Source: Toxonevra muliebris (lineage: Eukaryota; Arthropoda; Insecta; Diptera; Pallopteridae). Taken from it: a DNA stretch of 64,000 nucleotides. This document shows, piece by piece, positions 34,161 through 48,600 of this stretch. Both the position numbers and the translations under genes were made by a program. Numbering within the stretch: position 1 is the first letter of the stretch; each line of letters starts with the position of its first letter. The notes under the pieces were generated by a model, which did not search any database, had not been told where the DNA came from, and saw only the letters and a list, made by a program, of their open reading frames with translations. The stretch spans positions 42,931,989-42,995,988 of the forward strand of contig OY829326.1 of the NCBI GenBank assembly GCA_963691655.1, given 5' to 3'.

Positions 34161-36919
34161 CTTGGGATTAATGCTAGAACAAAAATTGCAACTCTGTACC
34201 GGTTATGTCGATGACAATTGTAGACGAACTCTTTTTGTGTGCGACATCTTCATGTAATTCCTTGGACATTTGCGCCATCTGTATGTGAAATGTATAACTG
34301 TCATAAACTTTAAGATGGCGACGCTACACATTATTCTTTCTGCCATAGGCGTGTGTGTGTGTGTAATTAATATGTTATATTGAATTAAAACTATTTATGA
34401 ATCGTTTATTATATAGTTTGCTCGTGAATTCAGTTACGGAATATTGATATTTAGCCCCTCATGCACATTGCTCGACAAAATTATGTCGCATTGCAAACTT
34501 ACGCACGACGTCACATCCGGTTGGTTTTACTCTAGGACAAGAGAAAAGAAGTTTCACTTCAAAAATATTTTAAGCTATGCTATTTCTCCAAATTTCATAA
34601 AGAGTGTAATTGTATAAAAAAAAGTTTTTTTTGGTTAAAAGAGTGTACATAAATTCAAAAAATTCGTTTCGAGAAAAACGCGTCTGAAAAAAAATTAACT
34701 CCTGCACTTAACGAGAGACACTCACTTAACAACTCATAACATCAGAATGACGTTATGGAACATATTTTTGATAGTTTTAGTGACAATTTATGGAATCAAA
34801 AAAAATCTAAACATATTTTCCCCTTTAAGTTGCATGTGTGAATATTTTTTTGCACTCTTGGCAATTATATTCTCAGATGTTTTCGGAAACAATTCAACAA
34901 TTTGTGAGAATCTTAAGCTGGCCTTGAAAAAAGAAATTATCAATTCATTACTTTTACATTTAAATAATATCGATAATATTATTTAAAACAAACAGCTACG
35001 TGCCACATAACACACAAAAATAATAAACTATCTAATAATATTCAAAGTTCAGCTCCATATTGGGGTTATCTGATAAGTTAAGTATACAGTCTATCAAAAT
35101 GTTAAAATCTGACCTACAATATACTAAGGAAATTAAGGTTATAACCGTGTGAAAATATTTTTAGTCGCATATTACATCAATATTATTTTTCAATCTATTA
35201 AATTGCATCAACTTTGTTGTAAATTGTTTACGTTCGAGCTTTATAACTTTTTTGTAGTGACATCAAATTATCATTAAAACATTGTTTATTATTGTATAAA
35301 AATATAAATACATACACTGAGAGAATTAAGAAAATAATTTTGAAAATTAATTAATTTTAGTATTATGGAATTAGATTTTCTAGAAAAAAAATTCGTTTAC
35401 TTTTTTCGCTTCATTTAATTTTGTCTTGATTTGTGACTAAAAATGTATTAAATTTGCATCGGTAAATTGCTTATCAGAGCCATTGAGTCCCAAACCAAGA
35501 GTGAAATAAAATAGCTTGATGCCACCTTACGCCGACGACTTCTGGCTTTCATTTATTATATATTTAGAACACTTAAACGTTCAGACACGTAGCCTTAGCT
35601 CATCCAGATCTAAAATCTCAGCCAATCAAGGTGAGAATAAACATCAAAACCTAGAAAGCCAAAGCTATGAAGATTAAAGTAACCAAAATCAGGTCTTTCA
35701 TACTGGGATACTAGGATAACAGTGTTAGCCATTTCCGTCTAAATTTAACAATTTTTCGAAATATTTAGCAGTAAAATTTTGAAAATACTATTAGCCGGAA
35801 TTTTTGTCATTTTCCATTTTAATTTAGCCAATTTTAGCCATCAAAGAAAACATTATTAATATTCAACTTATTTTGATAAACAATGATGATAATATTGAAC
35901 AGAAGAGCATGCACATAAGGACGCAGCAGGCAACAACCCCTTTGCGGAATTAGCGAAGTTTGTTAGATGTTAAGCAAGCATTTAGCCAGCTAATTTGATT
36001 AAGACGAAAATTAAGAATCGCTTGCAAATTCCAACTTTGAATACAGTTTCAAACGTAAGGTGAGAAAAATGCATTGGTCCATTATACGATAAATTTAGAT
36101 ACTTATTTATGTATTTACTATTTATTCAGATCTGGATTAAAACGACACGATAAATGCTGCCATGGCTATGATGTACCGACATCATACGTCAAAAATATTG
36201 ATAAAAATTCTTCATACCATTCTACAAAAAATGCCGATGAATACGACTGAATCGATATAATTTGAAACTTAAGTATATAAATATTTTCAATGTTGTAATA
36301 TATTTTAAGACAATATGAATTAAAAAAAAGTTTTAGCCATTTTCAGTCATTTTCCTTAAAATTTGGCCAAGTTTTGCCAGTGGCAACAGTGCCAACTATA
36401 GTGCTAAGAAAGACTTACATAATTGAAAGAGAAGGTAAATCAAACATGTGTGAAATCCGCTTCTGATATTTCCCAGAACTAAAAGAAATATTTTTAAATC
36501 GAATGTTATGTCAAATGAAATCTGGAAAACGCATTGTTATACAATACACAAATTGATGCCTGCGTTGCATACTGCAAATCTTCTATATGAGTATGAAGAA
36601 AAACCATAAAATTCACAGAAGATACGAAATTTGTATTATTTTCATAATAATAAAACGCATAAAACGAGTATATGCTGCGAAAGAATTCAGAAGAGATTTG
36701 TAAATCTCAGTATAGTTCCGTTAACTAAGGATAAAGATAATAGCAGAGGACCATGCTATAACATCTACGTTCAAGAATGTATGTGAAGGTGACTAAATGG
36801 TGCCCATATTTACATATCCTCGGCAGTTTAAGAGCTTTAAAACCGCTAAACTCATAACTATGAAATCCAAATTTTTATAGGAATGTTTTAACCTCTGTTC
36901 CAACAAGAATAAAGTTAAT

Positions 36920-37345
36920 CTGGCCATGAAGAATTAAACGGATAGTCTTTCGAAAAGAGAGGTGCCTTGGCTTCTCATAAGTTCCGGACATTTTTGTGGT
37001 GTATCGCCGAATTGCTTCAAAGACTGTTGGATTAGGCTTAAACCGCTCCAACATATTAAAATACTTATTAACCCAATCACGATTAATTCGAAACGCATAA
37101 TCGAATTAAATAGAATAGAAATTCATTCCCTTACAGCACTTTTTACAGGTCACTATCTAAGTATTATACTCAAGAAGTTTGGCATATCGTAAAGCGATTG
37201 GCTTCGCATATGCAATGAAATAGCTGAACATGGACTGTGCGAATGTTCGGGTGATGTAAAGCGTACAACCTTTTACCTCGAAAACGAACTTCTGAAATCT
37301 TTGGAGATATGCGACGTTAAACCTACCACAGTTCTTAGATTTATC
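36920..37345 (+). pseudogene. LINE remnant: C-terminal tail after RNase H
   Basis: One frame reads EIHSLTALFTGHYLS, KKFGIS, then after a stop ICNEIAEHGLCECSG and VLRFITSL. This follows the order LTGHC - C/H-rich tail with HLLCEC - FI seen at the C terminus of jockey/R1-like LINE polyproteins. There is at least one in-frame stop; the upstream RNase H is not recognised. Confidence 0.6.
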
Positions 37346-37373
37346 ACTTCGTTATTCATTATCTATACACATA

Positions 37374-37916
37374 CAGTATGTAACAAAATTTAACAAATAA
37401 ACGGGCATTTTTAAAAATTATCAGCATAGTTAAGTTTCTACACATCCAGATGAACAAAAGTGGAAACAAATTTGTGAAATCAGATAACTCTTTAAAGTTC
37501 CAAAAGATTGACTGTGCAAACATAATGCAAAAATAATTTTTCGGATAATGTTTATTGGTGCAGGAGGATGTACAAAGCTAATAAGTTTTCAGAAATTCAG
37601 CAAAAATTTTATGAAAGTATAAATTATGGCCGAAACTTCTAAAACTTGAACCTCTAGTGGCACAAATAAACATAAACCGAATTCAAAATTTTTTTTCCAT
37701 TATGTTTGTACGATCAAGGAGCAATAACAATAAGCAAAATTTATTATCGAAATTTCCTGAAGGTGTTATTTGATTTTAAAAATTTTTTGGCACTTTTGTT
37801 CATCTGAATGTGTACAAACTTAACTATGCTGATACTTTTTATTTTGACGGCTTTTTTTTGGCTATTTTTCATGTCCAAAAAATGTTCCTTTATTTGCTCA
37901 ATTTTGTTACATACTG
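37374..37916. mobile_element. Tc1-like MITE with long TIRs and TA duplication
   Basis: The ends are a perfect 17-bp inverted repeat, CAGTATGTAACAAAATT, flanked by TA (37372-37373, 37917-37918). The inverted similarity resumes inside (ATCAGCATAGTTAAGTTT, CAGATGAACAAAAGTG), so the TIRs are about 110 bp overall. CAGT ends plus TA are typical of Tc1-like elements. No transposase. A decayed relative of the interior lies at 5269-5510. Confidence 0.88.
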
Positions 37917-39488
37917 TATATAACCCCCACTCTCCCTCACATGCTGTGTATTGCCATATAGGAAAATCTCTTAATTTGCCTATTTGCTACATTTTTCAAG
38001 CAATGTATTATTGTGAACAAAACACAAAGTGCGCTGCTTCTTAGAAAATACAATATTTTAAAAGTTTTACTACGTACTTAATATTATTTTTACGTATTGA
38101 TTAAAACATTTTCAACTGATGTAATGTGAATCAAAAATTTCAACGTGCCCATTCTAGTTCACCGAAAGTGTTTAATTGTAAATAAATCATGAAAAACAAG
38201 CTTAATTATTTACAGTACACACCATGAAAATCAAACAGATTTCAATTTCCTGCATATTTATTAAAACAATTACATAAACAATTAAAAATTCTACTTTTAA
38301 TATTAAAATCATTGGAAAAACCTGTGATACTGACATACATACATATATATATGTACATATATAACTAGGCAAATCATACACATGAAAATAAACAAACGTT
38401 ATGATTAGAAACTGGTTTTATAGGTGTTAAACAAATTGAAACAAATACTTCAAAAGTTTTTAAAACTGCAAAAATAAAGTGCTTAAAAGTGGCCTAAAAT
38501 TCGGTTTTTAATTATATATATCGTCTGGTCAGTTGTAAAACTCATGAAATACAGATAGGAAAATTTAATTTTTAACCATAGTTTCCCCAAATTCTGACGC
38601 TGAACTCGCAAAACGTCATCTTAATTGATTTGATTGAAATATTCCTTAAATAGAATTATAGCAAGCAATTTAAGAAATCCGGAAGACAGATAATTTCAAA
38701 ATACTGTAATGTTAAGTTGGAATGACGATTGCGGTGATCGTACTAAAGTCCATTGGCATTGTTGATGAAGATTGTGTGCGTTTGCCTGGCGTGTGCCATA
38801 CTTAAGTTCATGTGTAGCTAAACGATACTTGAAATTCAAAATTAATATAACTGCCGTCACTTGACAGAAAATACTGCATAAAGGTAAATAACATTGAAGA
38901 AATTAACACGTTCGCGGACGAGAAAGCTATAGCATTAATTTTCATGGTGTCGCAATTTGACATAAATACTATGACTTTCTGGGCGTTCAATTCTATAAAG
39001 TATCCACATAATTCACAACTGAATTGGCCTGCGGATCGAAGTGAATGCTATAGTATTCATTACATATAACTAGTAAAATGTGATGTTCTTAACACTTGGA
39101 AAAAATGTGTATAATCAAAATTTAAATATTACGATTACTTTAATAGATAAATCATGTGCCTCTTTTTGCACCTCGATACAATTTTTAGAGAAATGAATGT
39201 GGTATATCGACTTGGCAAGCACTCTAAAACCAGAAAAAAAGAGAGCAATATGCGAGGCATATTAATAGAGAATGCCCATGGTCTTCAACTATGTACAACC
39301 AGCAAACATATTTAAGTAGCATTTTTCTAAAAAAAAAAAAAGTAATCAGCACGAAATAATGATTCCCACTAAAGACAGCGCTGAAGATTATTTATACGTG
39401 CTTCTTATGGTCAAGCAATAGCAGGTTTATAGCATACTTTTAGGATTCATAAAAATACATTTCGAGTATTAATGAAAGATAAAGTACA

Positions 39489-39494
39489 ATTTAT
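39489..39494 (-). terminator. Candidate polyadenylation signal of the EGF/sushi gene
   Basis: AATAAA on the coding strand about 130 nt past the stop codon. Confidence 0.4.
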
Positions 39495-39620
39495 TATTAT
39501 AAAAGTTAAATATATAAAATATACAAAGTTTGTCATAATTTTATATTCTTGAAATTCCAAAACTTTAATAAATTGTAGTTGGAACTTATTGCTTAACAAA
39601 ATCTTATTTTTAAACTTGAT

Positions 39621-42600
39621 TTAAAAGCTTGTAAATGGTGTCCAACGTGAGCTGATTAAACGTCGCTGCATATATTGGCGCAAAGGGCTTACGCGTACAT
39701 TTTTCAGAATGCAACCGACTGGTAAATTTACCTGTAAGTGGAAAATTATTAAAATTAATTTGGAAAAAAATATTGTGTATGGGTATAAATAACTTTTAAA
39801 AGAAAACAGCAAAGCTCACAGAACTGATTATTTAGTATGCACTTGCCAATTTTAGTTATGCGTTAATGCGCTTTCCTTTTAAGCTTGCTTGACTTGCCAA
39901 TTGTAGCGTATGCGTATCAACCATTCAGGCCAAAAATAACTTACAGATTTTGTATTTGTAACTTTAACGGGTGGCTGACCCGGGCAAATAACAAACGACT
40001 CATGACCTGCCAATAATTTAGCGCTCGTCAATGAAGGACTCTGATGTTGTAGCAGCGGTGATGAGACAATCGGTACAGGATGTTGGAAACGTAAATCAAT
40101 CATTGGCATTGGAGGGGCGGGAGTTGGTTTGGCAGCTGTTTGGAAGAAATCGTGAAAAAATGAAATTGTAATTAAAAGAATTATGTGTACCTTTAACGCG
40201 TATTTGGAAATCACAACGTGATGTAACTCCATCTTCAGTGGTTGCCTCATAATGAACTGCATGAATGCCAGCACCAAAAAGTTCACCGGGTAGCTACAAT
40301 CAATATATAAGTGAAAGCCATTAGTTCTTTTTAATTTTATTGCTTCTACCACCAACTCACTCACCCTTGATTTGTACAATTTCTTTAAGGCGGTGGCACC
40401 CGTTTCAAAACGTGGTTCTTCCCACACCACCGAACGATATTCTTGATTTGGACTCAATGTAACCTCAAACGAAGATGTGCAGAAGCTTATTTTCGGTGAT
40501 TCAGCGCGACGTACATTAATCACTGTTTGACATCTGGCACGCTTTCCCGATACTGGATCCTGACCGCGGAAAGTAATGACATACCTACCTGCACCCAGAT
40601 GAGCTTGCAGATTCTTTGTCCATGCAGGATGTGATTCAATGTTGCGAAAATCTAAATTAGTCAAAGGTTTCTGTAAAATAATGTGCGCCGTTGCAGCGCC
40701 TTTCCCTAAGAAAACGGTGCTGTTTCGTGGGCACTTAATGTAGGGACGTTGTATGCCAGCACCGAATGAAGTGCCAAAACCAAAATGTGGTCTTGCATGC
40801 GGTATTGATGGCGTGAAGCTGTGTGAGTTAAACGATGGTGGCATGCCAGGTGACACAGGTAGAGCTGGTAATGATGGCAAGAATTGTGTGCGCCGCGAAA
40901 GTGGCACACAATCAAATGGCGAACTGTTGTTAGACCACTGCTGCGCTGCAGTACAGAGAGCAACTGATTTTCCTGCTGGCACAAAGCCAGGCTGACACTG
41001 CAAACGACACCGCTCACCCACGTATGTTTTGCCCACAGTACACGAAACCGGCATAACAATACCATTACGTGGCAGCGGAATGCGTGGACATACAATTGCT
41101 GTAGGTAGGAAAGTTTAAGTTAAGTTTAAATTTAGAGGAATTTACTTACGCAAGCATTGATTTTTAAAATCGTCCCATTTGCCTGAAGCGTTGCAGAAAC
41201 GCTGCTCTGGCCCCTGCAGACGGTAACCTTGATTACACCACACCTTACATTTGGTATTGTAGAACAACTTCTTTTTGTGACGATATTTGGTACAATGAAT
41301 ACCACCATTTAATGGCGCCTCAAAGGGTGCACACTGATCACGCAATTCCGTGTGATGTTCACATGTTCTTCTATCGTCAGCTAGACGCTGTCCTGCGGGG
41401 CACTTGCATTGATAGCTGCCCTTATGATTGATACATTCACCGCCAAAGCAACCACCATTGTTTTCTAGACACTCATCGATATCTTCGCACTCTCTGCCAT
41501 TTCGCAGTTGATAACCATTCGGGCAGTTGCATTCGTAGGAGCCATTTGTGTTGACACAGCTGTACTGACAAATGCCAGGTGTTGCACACTCATCCAGATC
41601 GATACATGACGTCGGATTGCTTGGATCTGCAGTATAACCTCCAGGGCAGGAGCTAGCACAGTTCTTGCCATCGACTGACAGATTACCATCTGGACAGCTG
41701 CATTCATAATCTCCAATTGTGTTGCGACAAATATGCGAGCAGCCACCATTATCAATTGCACACTCATCCTCATCCTCACAAGTTTTTGCGTCTGCAGATA
41801 ACACGAACCCACGTGGACAAGAGCAACCCAGCTGTGGACTACAAATGTGAGAGCAACCACCATTATTCTGCAAACATTCGTCAACGGAAACGCAGTTTGT
41901 TCCATCGTCACTGAGTGCCGAACCTAAGGGGCATGAAATCGATGATGCAATGCAAGATTTCTTCGAGCCATCCAAAGAGTAACCATCTGGACATGTGCAC
42001 TCGTAGGCGCCTTCTGTATTAACACAGTTATGACTACAGCCATGTTCATTAGCCACACACTCATCCACATCTACACACGTCGCTTTATTGTCACCCAGCA
42101 AGTACCCTGAGGGACAGGCGCATTCATAACTACCATCAATATTAATGCACTCGTACGAGCAATCATGTCTACGCAGTAAGCATTCGTCAATATCGACGCA
42201 AGTACGTCGATCCTCAGCCAGCTCAAATCCAGCCTCGCATGCGCATGCATACGAACCTAAAAGATTGATACAGATGAACGTACATTTGCCATAACCATTT
42301 TCACATTCGTCGATGTCCAAGCAGTCGACTCCGTTTGTGGCAAGCTTGAAGCCAGCGCGACACGCACAAGCAAAACTACCCGCTGTATTTACACAATCAT
42401 GAGCACAACTAGCATTCGCACCCATCAGCAAGCACTCATCGATGTCGATACAAGTTTTCTGATCAGAGCTCAGTGTGAATCCCATGGGACATGAGCACTG
42501 AGCAATATCATTGACAAAATTACAAGCATGCGAGCAGCCACCATTCTGGTGTAAGCATGAATTCACAATCAAGCATGTTCGATTGTCATCAGCGCTTAGC

Positions 42601-45600
42601 AAATGACCGGGCGGACATGAACACTGAAAGCTACCCGGGAAATTCAAGCAAAAATGTGAACAGTTACCATTTGCAATGGAGCATTCATCGATATCTAGAC
42701 ATGAGAGCGATTTTTTAGTTGATAATGATGACGACGATGACGGTATTAATGAACCATGAAATGATACGCTAGATGGTGATAGCAATGATTGCAGTGTAGC
42801 GTGAACAGGTGGTAAACCTAACGCATAACCTAGTGGGCATAAGCAGGTGAAAGATCCATTGAGATTTTCACAAATTAATCCTTCGCCGCAATTATGCAAA
42901 CCCAAAGCACACTCGTCAATGTCAAAGCAATATGATTTCAGTACACCATCAAGAAACTCAAAACCTTGTTGGCAGGAGCACATGAACCCACCTGCGTGAT
43001 TGTTGCATAGTTGATGGCAACCACCATTTGAAATTTGGCACTCATCAATATCGGTGCATGATCTACCATCCGCAGCTAAAATGTAGCCTGCACTACAGCC
43101 GCAAGCGCCGCCTTCTTCAGCGTTACAAATTTGTTCGCAACCGTTATTGTTTTCACCGCAGTGATTTACATATACGCAATTCTTGGCGTCCCCTGCGAGA
43201 ATCATACCCTCCGGGCATATGCAAGTGAAGCTTGAGTCATTATCTGCGATACACATATGCGAACATGTGTGCTGGGCGCACGGATCATCAACTTTACAAA
43301 GGCCAGTTGCAGCATCAGGTGCCGTGCCATCTGCACAAAAGCACGCAAATGAGCCCTGCTGGTTAATGCACTGCAGCGTACCGCACAAATCAGGCTTCGA
43401 TCCACACTCATCAATATCTTCACATTGATGTTCGCTACCTTCAACGAAATGAAAACCACCAGGGCAGGTACACTGATATGAACCTTCGGTATTGAAACAT
43501 TCATGCGAACATTGAGCAGTGCCTGCAGCACATTCATCGATATCCTTGCAGCTGTACACCTCGTTCGAGTACCCAGGCGGACAATCACAACCGAAACTGG
43601 TATTATCCTCATTCGAGATGCATGTCCCCGGGGCACAACGTTCATAACCACCTTCTTTGGCACAACCATTTTCTGCAACCTCGCAATTATGCAAATCCTT
43701 GCTTAAATTATATCCCTCTGGGCACGTACATTTGTAGATCCCACTCGGTATGTCAACACACTGATATGCACAGCGCGTCTTATTCAGTTGCGGATTATTA
43801 AGATCTGGGCAAGTATCGGGAGCGCAAGTGCGACGATCGTGTAGCAAATGTTGATTGGGATCGCAACTGCAAATGAATGAACCGAGGGTATTTTCACAAC
43901 CATGTGAACAAATCTTGTAGGGCACCTCGTCAGTGTTATCTTCAACCACAATTTCACATTCGTTAATATCGATACAGGTCTTCTCATCATCTGCTAAATC
44001 GAAACCGGCAGGGCAAGTGCACTCAAATGAACCATCCGTATTCACACAGTTTTCGCAGCCACTGGTGCCCTCACTGCACTCATCGATATCGATGCATTCA
44101 GCACCACCACGTTCAGCAGACTTAAAGCCTGCAGGGCATTTCACTGACGCCGCTTCTTCAGCGGTTCGGACAATTGCAGTGTCTTCGTCTTTATCTTTAA
44201 CATCATCCTCCTCTTCTTCACTGTGTTCCACCACTGCATCTTCCCTACTATTCAATGTGGGCACACATTTATAAGAACCGAGTGTATTCTCACAACCACC
44301 GGCACAACTAGCTGCCACTTCTGGTATTTCACACTCATTAACATCTGTAAATACAAAAATAATTACTTTGGATATTTGAAACCATTTAGAAAATTAGTTC
44401 AAAATGTAAACTAGTGCAAAGAGATGAGATGTTTCTAGATTTTTCCATAGATTACATCAACCCAACCATTTTCTATATTCTAAGTAAATCACTCCATCAC
44501 CGCAACAATTATAATATCCTCTTCCACCTACATAGTTGTAGCTTCCATTGTGAACCACTTTACAAACCTTGACAATTTCGCCCATCATTTGACATATGAA
44601 AACCGCTTGGACACAAGCAAAATATTCGTCCCATCGACGAGAGACATGTGTGTGAGCAACCGCCATTATTAACAGCGCATTCGCCAGCATCCTCACATGT
44701 GTGATTATCTGTAGCTAATTGTGTGCCAGGCAGACTACCGCATGAGCACCTGTAGCCAGACCATAAATTGTGGCAGGTGTCCTGGCAGGGTCCATGACCA
44801 TTGCGTAAGAGACATTCATTGATGTCTGGGAGTGTGTGAGTGTATGTGTGTGATTGCGTTTCATTTATGTACATATATGTTTGCATGTTTTACGTGTATA
44901 TATGCGAGTATGAAATGAATGATAAAAGAAACTGATGATGAAAGACGACGATGTGTCTTCGATTTGTGTACATGAAACTTACCAACGCAAGTTTTTCCAG
45001 TTAATGTATCAATTTGTAGGCCCGTTTCGCAGGCGCATTGGAATGAGCCAGGTACATTATTGCAAATCTGTTCACAGCCACCGTTGTTGATTTGACATTC
45101 ATCGATATCTATTGTAAAAAATATTTAAAAATGTGCTGAGTTATTTTTAGAGTTCATTAATGAAATTACGAAGATCTAGTTTATTAGAAAGAACTTTTTT
45201 ATTAATAGCTCAAAGCATGCTTACCGTGGCAACTAGTGTAATCATAAGGATCCAAGCTGAACCCATCAAAGCAAGAACACTTTAAACGTGGCTCGTTTTC
45301 ACCGGGGAATAGCAAACGATCACACTTTTGTTCACATCCGCCTTTATCAGGACCACAATCACCATCAAGAACACGCGGTGTGAAGGGATCACTTGTAGGT
45401 TCAACGACAATATTAACATCGGTAACTGGAACCGATGCAGATTCTTCTTTTTCCGTTTCTATAGTATTAGTAACTCCAGAAGTATGTGTTTCCTCATGAG
45501 CAGTGTGTGGTGTGATTTCATTGCTTGGCTCTCCCGGTTCAACGACGGGTTGTGTTGGTGGTGGTGGCGGTAATGGTGCTACGTGATTATCTTCTGCATT

Positions 45601-48600
45601 GGCATCTAAGTCAGCATCAGTATCTACGTCCCCATCTTCGTCGTCGCCCTCTTCACCGGCAGCTCCATATTCATCGTATTCTGTAGAATAAAAGAAGTAC
45701 CTATTACTTTACTTTATGCTACACACATGAGAACTAAGCTACTTTTACCTTCTTCATCTTCTTCGACATACTCTCCTAATGCAATACATGTTGGCAATTC
45801 CCCAACCCATTTACGACTGCTGCAGTGCAATGCTTTGATTTCAGAATCCTCAAACTCAAAGTTATCATTGCACGCATAAAGCGCGACAAGGAAAATGTGT
45901 TCACCCTTGCGTCGCCTATCGTATTTCTTCACAAAACCATGTTGAATTTCGGGCGCTTTTACTTTTGCCTGAACGCAGGTCATATCCAGAGTTGCAGCAA
46001 CTTCTGGCGTTACACTGTTATCTTCTAATGTTTCCTGTGTTTTTTTCTTCTTCTGACGCTCGGCATTTGGTGCTTGCTCAACCTCATTGGAAACTTCAGC
46101 TAAAGATAAAAATTATTGGCAATTTTAATCTAAGGACTTTTCATCATTTCTATAAACTATTTTTGATGACAAATCTGTTTTCTACCTTTTAAACACAGTG
46201 GCGGATCAGCCATCCATTCATCAGTATCCAAGTTGCACCTCAGCTCAGCTGGACCTTGTAAGTTATATCCCGCATTACAAGTGTAAAATGCGTTCACAGT
46301 ATCTTCGTCATCTTCGATTTGTATGCTGGCATGTTTGACTTCTGGTGGATTTTCACAATCTTCGTAAAGTGCAAATGACACTAAAATTATATAGTTGAAG
46401 AAGTTTTACAAATTTTTGCTAGAGGCCGATAGGAATAAATTTCTATAAATCTATGGTAGACAATAATTCTCTTGCCCACCCACTCAGAGTCACGCCCACA
46501 ATCAAAAAACAATGTAGGCGAACTAGTTGAAGAATGGTACACACCATTCACTTATTACACTCTACCCAACCAATTGACAAAACAAATGTAATATTTCAAC
46601 ACAATTCGCAAAAACTATAATCATTTTTAGCAGATTATAGTCGTTATTATTCCGGCGGTAACAATAAAACTCACTTATAAAAACATATACAATTTCGTAT
46701 TTGCAAAAAGTTTTAATTGTCATAAACATTATTATAAACTCCAGCGAGCGGATTTTGTGGACCTAAAAACTAAGAAAAAGACAAAATAAACGAAAAAACT
46801 GAAAAAATGTACAAATGTTTATTAAAAAAAAATGATTAAAATGTATTTTACAACTTTCGGGACCACTGGTCACCGGTGAACCAAAATACGTTTTTCAGTT
46901 TAATTAAAAACTCTTGCACCGATTTAATAATTGGCTACGCTTTAGTTATTTTCAAAAAATGCCTGGAATTGCTACTTAATTGATGAAAGCAGAATGACGT
47001 AATTTAAAAATAATTATTTTTTGTTTATCTATTTTCAATTACTCTCAATTTTTACAAAATTTATCCAAATACATAAAATTTTTGTTATGTTGCTTGAAAA
47101 ACTATTTACTCAACCACGATTTATCATATTTTAAAATGTTTGCTTACTATTTTGGATATATATATATAAGTTTTGCTATAGGTCACCGCTGACCCAAAAA
47201 TCTTCAATAGAAAAACTTCAAAACCCTTTTTACAATGAAATGGGGGTCAAAAAATGTTAATCTGAACTCCGTTTTTCCCTATCGTTTCTAGTTTCGTTAC
47301 GGCCAAAGAAGGGTTAAGTGAAGAATTAATACTAAGTAACTGTGTCTATCTTTAAAAAAATCTAATAAAAATGTACAGAAAAAGTTCGTAAAAAATTTCC
47401 ATCGAGGGTTACTAGCTGACCCATGAATGTTCAAGCCTCCAGAGGCTAAAAATGTCTTTTTGAACATAAATTGTAACAAGAAATTGGGGGTTAATGAATA
47501 CGAATCCGGATTCGATTTATATTTCAGCACTTTCTAAACTCAGGAATTTCTAAACCAAAGAAAAGGGGGTTTGAGTAAGCAAGGCTAACGAAGCCGCATA
47601 AAAAGGCAAATTAAAAAACGAGGCAGTTGTCAAGTAAAATTGTAAATATGTTTATCCTTTCCAAAATTTCTGCAGCCAAAATATACTCACTTCCAACAGC
47701 CCAACAATGAACTTAATAACATTATATCCAGCTTTGTCGGTCGTTTCATCAATGAGAACGAAAATAAAACAACAGTCTTAAACCAAATTTTTCGTACTGT
47801 GGACTTATGGGAAAATCTTTCCTTTATGTATTTCTAAAAACAGCTTTTGAATTTTGGACTGTGGAGCCTTTTCAACGGTATGTCCCAAGTCAGCAAGTTA
47901 TAAATAAAAAGTTATAAATTATGCCTTCTTTTTTAGATTTACTGTCTTAATATGTTTCTATTGATTTACGTTTTAGTGCACATAATATTTTTTCGTGGTA
48001 TACTTTAAGAGTGCAAACGGAGCAAAAGAAAATGTTTCCATCTCCTCTAAAAATTTCATTCAGAAAATATCGACCAATTCCAATAATCATAAAAAAGGTA
48101 ATTATTTCTAAGAAAAAAGGTGCCAAAAATTCGAAAAAGGCGCTGGAAAAGGGAAAATTTTGAAAAATAAAAAAAGGAAAAATAAAATTCATATACAATT
48201 GAATCTCTATAATTCGTACCCCGTTAATTCGAAAATCTCAATAATTCGTAACAAACTGTTGGTCCCTTGAAAAAATCGCAAAAATTCCATACAATTTGTT
48301 TCCCTCGCTAATTCGTATTTCTTTTTTAATACAAGGTTTGTTCAACCTCTTATAATTTGAAATTGGTTGTTAACAACCTCTTATAATTCGTAATGCAAAG
48401 CAAAATTCTATGGAACTATGATTCGAAAAAAAATATGGAATTTTTTGTGTAAATACGTGAGAAGAGCTTTAAAGAACATAAAATTACAAGCTTTTTAAAA
48501 CATAGTTTTTAATGGTGTCCAATATGTGTACATATGTACCTCCATATTTCAGTTAAAAGAATAATAATTTGTTTTTTTCTCTTTATTAAATAAATTGAAA

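Larger units (their letters stand above)
33012..39620. other. Spacer between Henna and the EGF/sushi gene
   Basis: AT-rich with no supported gene. It holds the hairpin at 33927-34160, a LINE tail near 36920-37345 and the Tc1-like MITE at 37374-37916. A region bounded by GTTAGCCA (35718) and TGGCAACAGTG (about 36383) might be a hAT-like remnant but is too weak to call. Confidence 0.5.

Noticed and set aside
34747..34986. 79-codon frame with a hydrophobic, signal-like N terminus (MTLWNIFLIVLVTIYG).
   Set aside because: AT-rich codons with no homolog I know, no promoter or splice context, and such hydrophobic starts are common by chance in AT-rich DNA.
43202..43678. 158-codon minus-strand frame, and similar ones at 41465-41911 and 40706-41095.
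   Set aside because: Shadows of the EGF and sushi exons in other frames; the true frame has regular Cys spacing and continuous splice phases.
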